This document shows, in pieces, positions 11,790 through 24,414 of a DNA stretch of 64,000 nt (the stretch's first letter is position 1; every line of letters begins with the position of its first letter). The position numbers and the translations under genes are program-made. Under the pieces are notes generated by a model, which did not search any database, had not been told where the DNA came from, and worked only from the letters and a program-made list of their open reading frames with translations. The stretch is from Paramecium sonneborni (taxonomy: Eukaryota; Ciliophora; Oligohymenophorea; Peniculida; Parameciidae), in NCBI GenBank assembly GCA_905182985.1, contig CAJJDN010000106.1, positions 322,385 through 386,384 on the forward strand, read 5' to 3'.

Positions 11790-14700
11790 ATGGATTTCTT
11801 ATCACCTGAAAATGCTTGTGGACAAAGTCTTTTAATTCTGGTTGCTAGAGGAAGTGCCATTTTAGCTGAAATTTAGAGACTTTCAGAAAACATTCCAAAA
11901 ATTATTACTAGCAAACAGTAGGAATATAAAAAATATGAGAAAATTTTATTTGATTTTGAATACTTAAAAAACATCGACGTTCTTGAAGATGAGATTTAGA
12001 GAAACTAAGTATGATATAATTTAATGTAGGATATAAATGAATTGGATGAAAATTTTAAGAAATCGTATTTACCATTAGTAGAAAGATTTTATAGATTATT
12101 TGAAAGCATCTATTTGTATTATTCAGATTTAATGGCTTTTATACAGGAGTTAGAGGAAGCAGTCTTTATGCAATATTCTGTCGAGACTGTGTTGTAAGAT
12201 TCAGAAGGGAAAAGGTTATTTGCGGAATCATTTTATTTATATGGATGCATGTTATTATTAATGGATATCTTAATTCCTGGAAAAGCAAGAGAAAAGTTAA
12301 TCATTTCCTACTATAGATATAAAGGAGGTCAAACAGCAATTGAATATATTAATGAAGTCACTAAATTATGTGCAGACACTGGATATTCAAAAACAGGGAC
12401 ACGGTCTCCTTTTTATCCTGAAGAATATATGGCTAGATTTTAATTGCCAGAGAAATTGATAACAGAAGTCATTAATGCAATAAAGGATGAAGACATTTAC
12501 AAATTTACTAGCATATATCCATCAGCTGATCATAGATCAATGGCTTTATCAGTATAAGGATCTATGTTATATGTATTGTTGTTTTTCACTCCTTAAATTT
12601 TAAATAATAAAAAGGTATCAAAAACTAATTAGAATTTAGGCTAAAATGAGAGAAATTGTTGATAAGCATTTTTATGACTAATGGGTAATATCTTTTTATT
12701 TGGGTTATTTTGTCGATTTATCAGAATAATGGCAGCCATATCCTGCTGCAAGAGAAGCAATAAAAAATACAGTCACTTTTGAATATATATAAGATTTAGT
12801 GACTTTTTATCAATCTAAACTAACAGAATAGATTAATAAAGTTTAAGAGTTTCTTTATGAAGGATAGATGACATAGGAATATGTTCTGGATAAGATATCA
12901 TCTTTAATGAATTGTGTTAGAGAAAGTAATATAGCAATTAGATGGATTTTGCTTCATTCTAATACTAATATTTAGAAAGCAAGAGAATTATTAAATAAAA
13001 TAGATAAATAGGAGGTTTTATAGTTGCTTTTATAGAGTTCTAAATTTGAAAATCGTTTATTAAAAGCTATAAGAGCTATTATTGATAATAAGCAATAGTA
13101 TTGGGATGAAGACAAAGCTAAATGCGTTGAGAGAATGTAAGAATTATCTGATTATTTTTCTGGAAAGGCTTTAGGAAAGGTAAAAGCAGATGAATCATAT
13201 ATGTAATGGTTTACAGAAATGGGAAACTAAATATAATCTTTAAATTATAGTGATAGTACTCATGCAGGAAGAAAAATACAAAGATTAATTTAAGCATTAG
13301 AAGATATCGAATAATATCCTTAAATTTCTACATCTATACAAGTGAAGCATTACTTAAATGAAACAAGGAAAGATTTAACACATATGGTTAAAATAGTCCA
13401 TATAAAGAGCACTTTGCCTTCACATATTTCATTTATNNNNNNNNNNNNNNNNNNNNNNNNNNNNNNNNNNNNNNNNNNNNNNNNNNNNNNNNNNNNNNNN
13501 NNNNNNNNNNNNNNNNNNNNNNNNNNNNNNNNNNNNNNNNNNNNNNNNNNNNNNNNNNNNNNNNNNNNNNNNNNNNNNNNNNNNNNNNNNNNNNNNNNNN
13601 NNNNNNNNNNNNNNNNNNNNNNNNNNNNNNNNNNNNNNNNNNNNNNNNNNNNNNNNNNNNNNNNNNNNNNNNNNNNNNNNNNNNNNNNNNNNNNNNNNNN
13701 NNNNNNNNNNNNNNNNNNNNNNNNNNNNNNNNNNNNNNNNNNNNNNNNNNNNNNNNNNNNNNNNNNNNNNNNNNNNNNNNNNNNNNNNNNNNNNNNNNNN
13801 NNNNNNNNNNNNNNNNNNNNNNNNNNNNGTTGATAAGCATTTTTATGACTAATGGGTAATATCTTTTTATTTGGGTTATTTTGTCGATTTATCAGAATAA
13901 TGGCAGCCATATCCTGCTGCAAGAGAAGCAATAAAAAATACAGTCACTTTTGAATATATATAAGATTTAGTGACTTTTTATCAATCTAAACTAACAGAAT
14001 AGATTAATAAAGTTTAAGAGTTTCTTTATGAAGGATAGATGACATAGGAATATGTTCTGGATAAGATATCATCTTTAATGAATTGTGTTAGAGAAAGTAA
14101 TATAGCAATTAGATGGATTTTGCTTCATTCTAATACTAATATTTAGAAAGCAAGAGAATTATTAAATAAAATAGATAAATAGGAGGTTTTATAGTTGCTT
14201 TTATAGAGTTCTAAATTTGAAAATCGTTTATTAAAAGCTATAAGAGCTATTATTGATAATAAGCAATAGTATTGGGATGAAGACAAAGCTAAATGCGTTG
14301 AGAGAATGTAAGAATTATCTGATTATTTTTCTGGAAAGGCTTTAGGAAAGGTAAAAGCAGATGAATCATATATGTAATGGTTTACAGAAATGGGAAACTA
14401 AATATAATCTTTAAATTATAGTGATAGTACTCATGCAGGAAGAAAAATACAAAGATTAATTTAAGCATTAGAAGATATCGAATAATATCCTTAAATTTCT
14501 ACATCTATACAAGTGAAGCATTACTTAAATGAAACAAGGAAAGATTTAACACATATGGTTAAAATAGTCCATATAAAGAGCACTTTGCCTTCACATATTT
14601 CATTTATTGCAGATTTTAGTTATTCATGGTAATGTTTAAAAGGATACAAAGATTTAATGTAAGCCAAGGTGTAAAGTAATCCTCATTCAGCTTTAAGTTT

Positions 14701-16539
14701 AAAAACTACATTCTAAAAATTATCTTCAATTTTAAATACCCCTACAATTCGTATCATTTAAGCTGGAAGTCCAGATTTAAATAGTGTCACTAAATACTAT
14801 TCTGGAGAACTTGTGAAATTTGTTAAGGAAGTACTTCAAATTATTCCTATTTAAATTTTTGAGGTACTTTAAGATATTATTACGCTAATAACATCAGTGT
14901 TAAAACCATTACCTTCTAGGATTAATAAGATAGAATTGAAAGATTATGCTTAGTATGAAGATAGAACACAAATTGCCAAATTAACCAATTCTATTTCCGT
15001 CTTTACAGAATCAATTTTAACAGTTGATCCATATTTGTTAGGATCTATTGAAGTAAATCCCAGAGATATGCTTGATCAAGGTATTAGAAAAGAATTGATG
15101 GCATTAATTCATAAAATACTTGATTCATAATTAATATTCCCTAAAAAAGATGTTTCAGATTTTTAATCAAAATTATCTAAATTGGGAGAAGAAATTAATG
15201 GATTTAAATTAGCTATGGAATAAATTTAAGATTTCGTTAATGCTTAAGGATTGAAAATGTTTACTGAAGAATTTAATAGATTGATAGAATGTTATACTTC
15301 AATGGAACTTAAAGGTTTAATTACTGGAAATAAAGAATATGAAGAGTTAAGTTATGATGAAGATATTCCTATGCCAGATGATAAAAGCAAATAATACGGA
15401 GCTATCAATTTTATTGGTAGATTGTTAAATTAAATCATATCCATCACAAACCCTAGAGAAATAGTATTTGTCGAATCAACATTAGGATTTTATGATAGCA
15501 ATGGTAGAGATGTATTGAATTTAAAGACTATCGGATTGATACTAAAATGTATTGGAGTAAGTGGATTGAATGGAATTGATTTACTTCTTAGTCAACATTT
15601 ATCAAAAACTATCAAAGATATTGTCAAAATACTAAAAATTGAATTAACTCAGGAAACTAGAAATAATATTGATACTTTGATTAAATAAGTTAGATTATTT
15701 ACTAATTATGATGAAAATTACGATAAGGTTTATAAATAACTAACTAAACAATTTAAATCTCTAATTTCTAAATTAATATATCCTCTCTAATAGATTGGAC
15801 AATATATCAATTTGAGAAAACTGATATGTTTAGTTCTACAAATGAAAGCTAAAGTTGGATCAACTAGATTATTCTTATGTCTAGAAACCCTTAATAATAC
15901 TATTATTAATGATTTCATTAATAGACAATACGATTAAACAATGGAATCAGATGTTAAAACTTAAATGGAAAATAATCTGCTCTTTGATCTAACAAAATTA
16001 TTCAATTATGTTGGATTATCTGATCCTATTAGAAAAATATATGCATTATGCGAAATGCCTGAGTAATAACAATATATTAAATATAATTAGACATACTCCT
16101 TTGATTTTAGCTTTGGTGATATTAAATTAATTACCTTTAATGGACTTTGATCAAAAACTTAATTGTCTTGTAAAGAAAGCAAAAGATAATTAACTACAAT
16201 ATGAACCAAATTGTTTATTGATAGGAATAGTAGGATTCTTAAACTAATTCAACTAATTACATTCATCTTTATTTGTTTCATATTTAGGGTAGATATTAAA
16301 ATAAAATTAATAGATTTTACATAAAATCAACTATTTTCTTTATGTTGCAATCAAAAGAACTGTAGAAATAACCAGAAATTCTTGGAGATTTTTTCATGTT
16401 GCTGACAGTTTTAGAAGAGATTTTCAGAATTCGAGAAGAAAATTATGAAGTAAAGAGAGTTTATATAAATTAGAATTTTAAATAATTAATTCCTTTTGGA
16501 TTATTCAACTATTTAAAGAGAGAGATGATAAAATGGTGA
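11790..16539 (+). CDS. WASHC5: Strumpellin, WASH complex subunit 5 homologue
   Basis: Full-length strumpellin homologue, 1159 residues after collapsing the duplicated 779 bp plus N gap (12658-13828). Four introns: 12009-12029 (21 nt), then 25 nt at about 12616-12640, 28 nt near 16062-16089 and 25 nt near 16289-16313. The collapsed coding length is exactly 1160 codons. Conserved segments run along the whole protein: [109 protein letters not shown] and [14 protein letters not shown]. Strumpellin is a scaffold of the WASH complex, which activates Arp2/3 on endosomes. As read it contains an artefactual break at 13437-13828, which is not a real lesion. Confidence 0.95.
12658..14607 (+). repeat. 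Direct duplication 12658-13436 / 13829-14607 around 392-N gap
   Basis: 779 bp of the WASHC5 coding sequence are repeated identically on both sides of the N run 13437-13828. Removing 1171 bp (one copy plus the gap) restores an uninterrupted frame across the whole gene. The gap therefore represents an overlap and not missing sequence. Confidence 0.93.
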
Positions 16540-16641
16540 AAGAACAGTATAAAAACAAACATAATTATTAAAATAAGGAAATTATTAATTATAATTGTAT
16601 TATTTTTTTAAAAATTAAATTTTCTGAATAAACCTAAAGAA

Positions 16642-17421
16642 ATGTAAAATAAAGAAAGCAGTGAATAGTATAAACATTTAGTAAAGTTAGCGATCATTTA
16701 TTTAAATTGTTACTAATAGGTACAAGTGGAGTTGGAAAATCGTGTATGTTAATGAGATATGTCGATAATAATTTTACTAATAACTTTTATAATACGATAG
16801 GAGTGGATTTTGTAATTTATTATTTTAAGAATTAGAAAATCAAATCGATATTCTTAGAGAATAAAAATATAAAGTTGTAGATAGTAAAAATATATTAAAT
16901 ATAATTAGTGGGATACAGCAGGTTAAGACAGATTTAGAACAATCACATGTAGTTATTATCGGTAATGAATATTTTGAAAAAATAGAGGAGCACATGGGAT
17001 AATAATAGTTTATGATATAACAGACAGAGAATCATTTGACTCTGTAAAGATGTGGATGTCTGAAATTGATAAGTATTGTTATAGAATATATACATAGGTA
17101 TGCTTAAGAAGATGTGATAAGGATGTTGGTAGGAAACAAATGTGATATGGAGGACAAAAGAGCTGTGTCTTATGAGGAAGGTGAGGCATTAGGTAGTATT
17201 CTTAATGAATATAAGCAAAACAATTAAAATTGTAATTCATAGAAACTTCAGCCAAATTATCAACTAACATAGAATAATCCTTTTTGACTATTGCTAAAAA
17301 TGTTCTTGAGAAAAGTTAGAATTCTGTTAAAGCAGATTCAGCCTAAAATATGAAAATAGGATAGATAACATAAACCTAGGTAATAGGAAATACAAATAAA
17401 AAAAGTTCACAATGTTGTTGA
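16642..17421 (+). CDS. Rab-family small GTPase (Rab1/Rab8-like)
   Basis: 211 residues in seven exons; six introns of 23-25 nt (the first at 16668-16690) must be removed, after which the length is an exact codon multiple. G-box motifs: P-loop GTSGVGKSC (about residues 19-27), switch [10 protein letters not shown], switch II WDTAGQDRFRTIT, NKCD, and ETSAKLS. Rab-specific sequence [20 protein letters not shown] follows switch II. The C-terminus SSQCC is a double-cysteine geranylgeranylation signal. It is therefore a membrane-bound trafficking switch. It sits 102 bp after the WASHC5 homologue and 28 bp before a sortilin-like receptor, all on the same strand. The subfamily assignment is by resemblance only. 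Confidence 0.92.
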
Positions 17422-17449
17422 ATAATAATTATTAAAATTAAATACGATT

Positions 17450-19562
17450 ATGTTTGTAATTCGTTTCTTACCTTTTCTACTTCTTCTTACCTTTTCAATT
17501 ATTGTAGAAAGGCCTATTACATAAATATCATGGTGTGGAGCTTCTATTATTTATACAAGAGAAGATGAAACAATACCTTAATTTCAAGGTTTGGAAGAAG
17601 AAAAAACAATTTTTTTCATTACTGAAGCTCATCTTATATATTAAAGTAATGGAACTGTTTGGAATTAAATTGAGGGTTTATTTGAAGATATTTAGGTATC
17701 TCCTGCAGATTCACGTGTTATATATTTATTTGGTCAATAAGGTTAGAAAAGCTATAGAACAAATGATTGTGGTGAAAATTTCGAGGAAATAAACATAGAT
17801 GGTTTTTATGGATTTAGATTAAATAAAATGAGTTGGAAATGGATGTTAGCATTTAAAAAATAGTAATGTGATCATTTTGACATGGATTGTAGAGAGCCAT
17901 ATAATAATTAATTATTTTATTCTGAAGATGGAGCAAAGACATGGTTACCATCATTTAAAAATTGTAGAGAAGCTTCATGGGATAAAGTTATAGAAGATAT
18001 TGCAGTTCCAGATGAAAGATCTATAGTATTATTTTCTTATGAGAATTAAACTTAATTGATTTACTCTGATGATTTTACTAATTATCATACTTTAATGGTT
18101 GGTGCATAAGGTTACTATTAAACTTAGAAATATTTATTTGTTTTAACATCTTCTAATAATGGAGGATATGAATTACATTATGGTCATTCAAAACTGGAAG
18201 AATTTTAAGAGAAATTAGTAGAGTTACCATTGCAAATTTTAAAAGAATTTTCATATACAGTTTTGGATACTGAAAATGGTAGAATATACTTATCTGTTTC
18301 TCATTATTAATAAGAACAATCAATAACTAATGTTTATATTAGTAATTAATTAGGTAAAGATTTCTAAATAGTTTTAACAAATAATGTTCGATCAACATCA
18401 GATGGAAATTGTGATTTTGAAAAACTTTTAGGTTTAACATAAACTTATGTAGCAAATACATATGATTAAAGAGATTAAAAAGCTAAATCAACAGTTATTA
18501 GTTTTAATGGAGGAAAGAAATGGGAATCTATAAAAGCTCCAAAATTTGATTCAGAAGGGAATATAGTGGAATGTGGAGGAGAATGCTCTTTACATTTTGT
18601 AGGAAGAACTGAATCTTATAGATAAACAATATATACAGTAGATTAAGCACCTGGTATAGTTTTAGGAGTTGGAAATGTTGGATTATTTATAACATAAGAA
18701 CAAAATACATATATGTCAGCAGATGGAGGATAGAATTGGATTGAAGTAAGAAAAGGTTCTCATGTGTTTGAGATTGCAGATTTTGGAGGGATTATTGTAA
18801 TGGCAAAAGATTTTGAACCTACCAATGAAATTATTTATTCTATTGATTATGGTAAAACATGGAAAACTAAAATCATTTATGATGATTTATTTATAGCCCA
18901 AAATTTAGTTACTGAGGCTTCTGGTACAGTTAGATAATTTCTTATTTATGGCAAAACTGATAAAGGGGAAGGAATCATCTTAAGATTAGATTTTAGTGAC
19001 ATCTTTTAAAGAGATTGTAAGTCAAATTTAGATTATGATATATGGAATTCTAAATGTATTGATGGATCTTAAACTAAATATTATAGGAAAAAAGAAAATT
19101 CAGAATGTTTTAATCCAAAATAGATGATTACTAAAAAAATTATTGAACCTTGTCCCTGTAAAAGGGAAGATTGGATTTGTGCCTCAGGATATGCTAGTTA
19201 ATTAGAAGGAGGAGATTGTTTACCTATTGTAAATATTTCTGATTATTGTGAACCTGGTACAACTTATTTCAAATCATAAGGATACATTAAATTAACTTAA
19301 TGTGTTGGAGGGTATATTTTTGTATAATTAAATAAGTCTAGATTTAGATTCTATTGAAACTTATTGTCCTAAAAACTTCAACTTTAATGAAATCCTTCTA
19401 TATTTAACAATAATTGCATTACTTGTTTTTCTCATTTTCTTTGCCTATGCAATTATAAGAAGAATGTTAGCATCTGGTGATAAAAGTAAAGATCCAAATG
19501 TCAATATATATAATTAAATGGAGTTTTAAGAAGATGATGATGAAGAAGATTAATAATTATGA
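17450..19562 (+). CDS. VPS10-domain (sortilin-type) sorting receptor
   Basis: 695 residues, one 25-nt intron near 19312-19336. N-terminal signal peptide MFVIRFLPFLLLLTFSIIV. The luminal part contains repeated Asp-box turns (SEDGAKTW, FNGGKKW, SADGGQNW, SIDYGKTW) of the ten-bladed VPS10 propeller. A cysteine-rich 10CC module follows (CPCKREDWICASGY, CEPGTTYF). There is one transmembrane helix (ILLYLTIIALLVFLIFF) and a short acidic cytosolic tail ending EDDDEEDQQL. VPS10 receptors carry cargo from the Golgi to endosomes/lysosomes; in Tetrahymena, sortilins are needed for secretory-granule (mucocyst) biogenesis. A comparable role in trichocyst or phagolysosome sorting is inference. The gene ends 42 bp from the convergent RING-TRAF gene. 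Confidence 0.92.
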
Positions 19563-19604
19563 GTTTAGATGTTATTATCTTTTATCTATATATATCGATA
19601 AATT

Positions 19605-21052
19605 TCAATTTAAAATACGAGCTTTATCATTATTACTTCTTAAACAAAGAACAGGATAGAGTTCGATGTCATCTTTATTAAAGTTATCATAAGTAATATT
19701 ATATTTAAGATATTACTAAGTAATGCAATTTTTTATGCTAACGAATTTGTCATTGTAAAGCAATTCTAATTTTTGGCCAATTACGAAACCAAAATTTTTT
19801 TTTTTCCCATTCTCCTCTTTACTTTCATTTACATATACTATCCCATTTGCACAAAATAAATAAGATTAATGATTAGGTTTTGAATAATCTTTTGGATTAA
19901 ATATATTTGATCTTTGTGTTATTCCAATACACACATTTAAATCTGAAATGTGAAGAAATTCAATTTCTATAGATTTATTTTTTGAATTCTTAATAGCAAT
20001 CAATCTATCAAACTTTTTATTTTCATTTTAATTTATCAATGCTATTTTTCCATTACTTATAACATCAATATCCTTGTGTTTAAAATACTTTGAAAATTTA
20101 ATTTATTATTGCATTTAAGACAAAAAACTAACTTATTAAGATAATTCTTCGCAGAATGTATATAATCCCTTAATCTATCGTGATTAATCTGTGATAATTT
20201 ATTTTAGAGTCTTAAAACATTTGGCTATAGTGTGATCCTTTAGATCTTTCCTTTAAATTAGTTCTTAGCAATTTTCACATTTAATTTCTACAAATTAACA
20301 TGATTTCATATGTTGTATCATAGAAACTCGTTTTAGTTTTTCCCAACAACCTGAACACTTGACAATAACTTATGGACAATCATTTTTATCATGTTGTTCT
20401 ACATCTTTTAATTTAATATTAGAAAAACATAATTAACATTATAACTAAATAAGATATTGAATAAATTAGATACAATATTTTCTGGACAATTATCTATGTG
20501 ATTTTGCATCATCAAAAAGGGAACTTCAAATAAGCACTTTGAACAAAGAAGTTTTCTTTCGAAACATTCATTTTATTCATGCTGTTCTAGGTTTCTTCGT
20601 AATATCTCTTATGAACACCATTTGCATTATAAAAGTTTAAAAAGACAAATATTATCATGTTGATTCTTATCTTTTAAAAGAATATCAATATTGCATCCCT
20701 CATACTCACATTTCACTTATTTAAACTGGCAAGATTTAATGTGGAAGAAATAATCAGAATATTTCAAAATTCCTAAGCATCCATTTTATTTATAACAACA
20801 ATACACATCAAGATCATTAAGCATATTTTTTAAAATACGTTAACCTTACTTTTCTTTTAACTTATTACAAACAGGACAACTTCGTGCAGATTAGTTCTAA
20901 CTCCAAGTTGTTAAACAAGTTTAACAAAAATGATTTTCACAACTTTCACAGCACATTGGATCAATGAATATTTCCAAACAAATCATACATTTACAAAGCT
21001 CCTCTATTTATGGACTTCTGTTAACTAATTAATCAAATCTTAATACTTACAT
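19605..21052 (-). CDS. RING finger / TRAF-type zinc-finger protein
   Basis: 472 residues with one 29-nt intron (20445-20473). N-terminal RING: CMICLEIFIDPMCC, CENHFCQTCL, CPVC. It is followed by a series of TRAF-type Cys/His fingers (CLGILKYSDYFFHIKSC, CEYEGCNIDILL, QHDNICLFKLLQCKWC, HIDNCPE, KCSGCWEKLKRV, KCENCQELIQR). After a helical linker the C-terminal ~150 residues resemble a SPRY/ConA-like lobe (VCIGITQRSNIF, YLFCANGIVYVN, FGFVIGQKLELLY). RING plus TRAF fingers suggest an E3 ubiquitin ligase that recognises ligands via the C-terminal domain. The start codon is only 29 bp from the divergent COMM-domain gene's start. Confidence 0.85.
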
Positions 21053-21081
21053 AATATTAAATATAATTAATAACAATAATT

Positions 21082-21345
21082 ATGAGTGTATAAGAATTCA
21101 TAGCTAATAAGAAGATGTTAGATGTAGAATGGAGATTTTCAAGTATATTTTTCCAATTATTTTAAGTTGCTACTGCTAATAGTTCAAAAGAAAACTATAG
21201 CGATTGTTTCTTATAGCTTAAGATCAAAACAATTGATAAAAATATGATTGAAGAAACTACACATTTTGAATTAACACTAGCATAATTTAATGAGCTTTTT
21301 ACTGAAATTGAGAAGGTAAAGAATCTGATGAGTTTAATTAAATGA
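21082..21345 (+). CDS. COMM-domain protein, COMM domain only
   Basis: An intronless 87-residue protein. It starts MSVQEFIANKKM and continues with LDVEWRFSSIF, the tryptophan-bearing signature that opens the COMM domain. Then come FLQLKIKT, HFELTLAQFNELFTEIEKV and NLMSLIK, which fit the rest of the domain. Most COMMD proteins are near 200 residues with an N-terminal helical domain, but one human paralogue (COMMD6) is also essentially COMM domain only. COMMD proteins form the CCC complex, which works with WASH and retriever in endosomal recycling. It is within 5 kb of the WASHC5 homologue. Orthology to a particular COMMD is not decided; it looks closest to the COMMD7/COMMD6 type. Confidence 0.82.
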
Positions 21346-21629
21346 ATAATATATTTTTTATAGAATGCAAATGCATTTAATTTATTTCCAAAATATAATA
21401 AATAACAAAAATTACAATTAATATCTCTTTCAAATTAATCTTATTTTTTTGAGGTTCACCTAAGTTATTCTTGAAAAATCATTTAATCTCCTTTTTTTTG
21501 TTCTTAAATTCCATAATACTTGAAGATTTGCTTGATGCTTTTAAAGTTACTTGAATTAAGATCAAAGTTCACATTTTACAATTAGAGAAATAACCCTTAA
21601 ATTTGAATTTCGTCTTTGAATATTTATAA
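21346..21629. other. Intergenic
   Basis: AT-rich convergent intergenic stretch between the COMM-domain gene and the minus-strand orphan. Nothing further recognised. Confidence 0.4.
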
Positions 21630-22118
21630 TCATTATATTTTAAATCTCATTTTATCTTTTCTAACAAGATCTTACCGTAGTTGCTTGATTTTTGTATTTA
21701 CATCAACTGAGAAATAATTATTTTAGGTAATTTACAAGCTTTTAAGTTCTTTGTTATAATAAAGTTTTAATTATTTTAGATTAAAATTTTTTTTATAATT
21801 CTAATTTTAAAGAGAACTCTTTTTTTTCTTTTCCTTTTCTAGTGCCACTCTTATATAACAAATCCTGTAATCTTTTAAATTGCTTAGCTCATTTTTTCAC
21901 TTTAACTTGTGAGCCTCTTTAATTCTACTTCTTAAAATTTCTATCCTCTTGTCTAGTGAAAAATCCTAGCATTCCTTTGCTTAGATTTTAAACAAATTTC
22001 TTTGGATTAATTTTCTATCATTTTTAAAAATAATTTTACTTGATAATAAAATAATTTAAAATAACCAAATTTTACTTGAAATTTAGAAGTCCCCTTAATA
22101 ACCTTCAACTGACATCAT
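21630..22118 (-). CDS. Orphan protein, ~154 residues
   Basis: From MMSVEGYQGDF on the minus strand, the frame runs through basic, helical sequence (KNDRKLIQRNLFKIQ, LDKRIEILRSRIKEAHK, YIRVALEKEKKKK, TKIKQLRQDLVRKDKMR) to a TGA at 21630. One in-frame TGA (after KEAHKLK) disappears if a 24-nt GTT...AAG intron is assumed, which also preserves frame. That intron lacks the usual GTA...TAG ends, so a pseudogene is possible. No domain is recognised. It lies between the COMM and CDT1 genes. Confidence 0.5.
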
Positions 22119-22206
22119 TTTTAGATAACAAAAGATTTCTATTTTTTTTCTTGTTAAAAAATTTGAACATTATATTTTAATTGATAAAATTTAACAATTA
22201 TTTTAG

Positions 22207-23409
22207 ATGGAAACAAATTACTAAAAAGAAACCAAAAGACCTTAATAAAGTATATGTTATTTTCTATAATAGTACTTAAAATGGCAAAACTTAACAATAC
22301 TTACAAAGAACCAGAAGACACTTATGAGCCAAAAAGAAGAGTAAAAAATTAAAGTACATTTTATACATTTAGTTTTAGTACAATAATTAAACGAAGATTC
22401 TTCGACGTTTAATGGAATGGAATATTTTGAAAGCTAATAATAGAAGTTACCATAAGAACAAAAAGAAAAGACTCCTGAAAAAGCAGAAAGTGTGTCATCA
22501 ATTTTAGCTAAAGGATCATTGAGGGAAAGATTCTCTAATCTTCATTTGATCACTTCAATCGATAAAATGTTAATGTATAGTAAATATTCAAATTTGTGTC
22601 ACTTTTTTAAAGAAATAGATGAAATGCTTTTATTTCTTCAAAGTTAATAAAAACCGCCATTCTTAAATACAATTTATGAATTATTGAGCCAAAATTCAAA
22701 AATTAAAGTCACCTAATAAATAATTCAATAAATATTGGAAATCTATCCTAATGCTTATGATGTCAATTGGTCATTAAATGAAAAATTAATACAATTAGAT
22801 AGAAGTGATTTAATCATCAGAGCAAATATTAAGTCTCATGTTTAGTTGGGGGAACGTCTCCATTATTTCAAACAATTAATGTTTGACTATATATAAAAAA
22901 ATGGAGAATAAATTGGTTTAGCAATTTTACCCTAAAACACAATTTAATAACAATCCCAAATTAAAACATAAGTATAAAATGTCTTAACCAAATAAATATA
23001 ATAATAACCTTAAAAACATGAAATCTAAAGTTAAGTATCGAAAGAACCAACTTATTCAAAAGTCAGTTAAATTTTAATAGAGAAATTAAAATAAAAAAAG
23101 AAACTAGAAATTATTCAAACTGATCATTTAGCACCAAAAAAATAATTAATTGCTCTATCCTCTTTAATTCATTAATATTATCTTGTAAGGGATGTTTCAA
23201 ATATGTTTTTATTAAATGTTGTGAAATATGCTCTAAATAGTCTTAAGCAATTTATGCTTGATGAAAATTAATTAAAAAATTTTATTGATTAACTAATAAA
23301 ATTATGTCCACATTGGATTAAATTGATTGATAATTAAAGTGGCACAATCTTGAGGATGAATAAGGAAATAGATTTACCATCTATAATTAGATCAATTGAA
23401 CAAATGTGA
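22207..23409 (+). CDS. CDT1: DNA replication licensing factor CDT1
   Basis: 384 residues, two introns (23 nt and 25 nt, both in the first 200 bp). The N-terminus is short and polar. The middle matches the CDT1 winged-helix/geminin-binding domain: LRERFSNLHLITSIDKML, FFKEIDEMLLFL, VTQQIIQQILEIYPNAYDV. The C-terminal winged helix, which binds MCM, is recognisable in LIKLCPHWIKLIDNQSG and ILRMNKEIDLPSIIRSI. CDT1 loads MCM2-7 at origins in G1. The macronucleus is amplified to hundreds of copies, so licensing control is of biological interest. Start chosen as the first ATG; 88 bp from the divergent orphan upstream. Confidence 0.85.
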
Positions 23410-23465
23410 ATAAAAGACTCTGTAATTAAAAGTTTGAATTATAAAATTAAAGCATTACTATATTT

Positions 23466-24367
23466 TCAAGAGCTATCTTCGAGTACTATCAAAGATTCTT
23501 TAAGTTATCCTTTTAAAGACATTAAAACAAGTTCATATTTTTTCATATCTTTACTTAACTTTTTGGTTTGAATCTTTCCTATAAGCACAGAAATGGCAGG
23601 ATTGCGAAGACTTTAATTAAATTAGGATTTGTAGATTTCATTTAATTATTAAGCAATTTATTCTAATTTCCATTCATAAGGAATAGAGCTAATATCTACA
23701 AAAATTTCTCTTTCATCAAATTGTCCATTAATGATTACTCTTAAATTTTAAACTTGTTTCTAAAATTAAATTTATTATTACTAATTCTTTTTCAGAATAT
23801 TTAGACATAATGTCTAATATTTCTTAATTATCTTGTTATTAATTAATATGAGCTGTTAACTCAAAAAATGTGATACTTTTTCTTCTTTTTTAACTTTGCA
23901 TTTCACTACCTTAACCTTAAATTTAATCATCTTCAAGTTTTTCTTCAATTACATTTGTAGAAGGTGGAGGATAAATAGGCATTTTTATTGATCTTTTTTC
24001 ATAAATAACGCTTTTATTTTCTACTCTCTTTTCTGGAGCAACAGATGATCTCTTAACATAATTGCTTGTTCTAACAGATGAGTATGTTCTTTCAACTATT
24101 CTTCCATCTACTGGAGCTTATTTTTAAGGACTAGCTAATTTTCTTAAAGGTAAGGCTGTTGCAAAATGTTAATTATAAGATTATTTACTAATTTGTATTG
24201 ATTAGAACTTACACTTGAATTAAAGGTTTAAGATGGGCTGAAGATGTACTATCATTAGCTGATAAATCACACTCTTTAGATTTATACTTGAAACTTTATG
24301 TTGTTGACTTTGCTCCTGATGCTTCCTTAACATATCGAATTCTTTAACCAGAAGAAGTGTTAAACAT
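23466..24367 (-). CDS. Orphan protein, 284 residues
   Basis: A two-intron gene (25 nt and 22 nt) with an exact frame from MFNTSSGQRIRYV to VLEDSS. The N-terminal 150 residues are Ser/Lys/Gln-rich and probably disordered (e.g. YSSVRTSNYVKRSS, IYPPPSTNV). The C-terminal ~110 residues look folded (EILDIMSKYSEKEL, NLRVIINGQFDEREIFVDI, YEWKLEQIAQQLNEIYK). No family recognised. Convergent with CDT1 (56 bp) and divergent from the P4-ATPase (47 bp between start codons). Confidence 0.72.
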
Positions 24368-24414
24368 AAAAAATACTAGTTCTGATTAATATAAAAATAA
24401 ATTACAATTTCCTT

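Noticed and set aside
13437..13828. Large ORFs across N runs (also at 51468-52070)
   Set aside because: Made of X residues only; they contain no sequence information.
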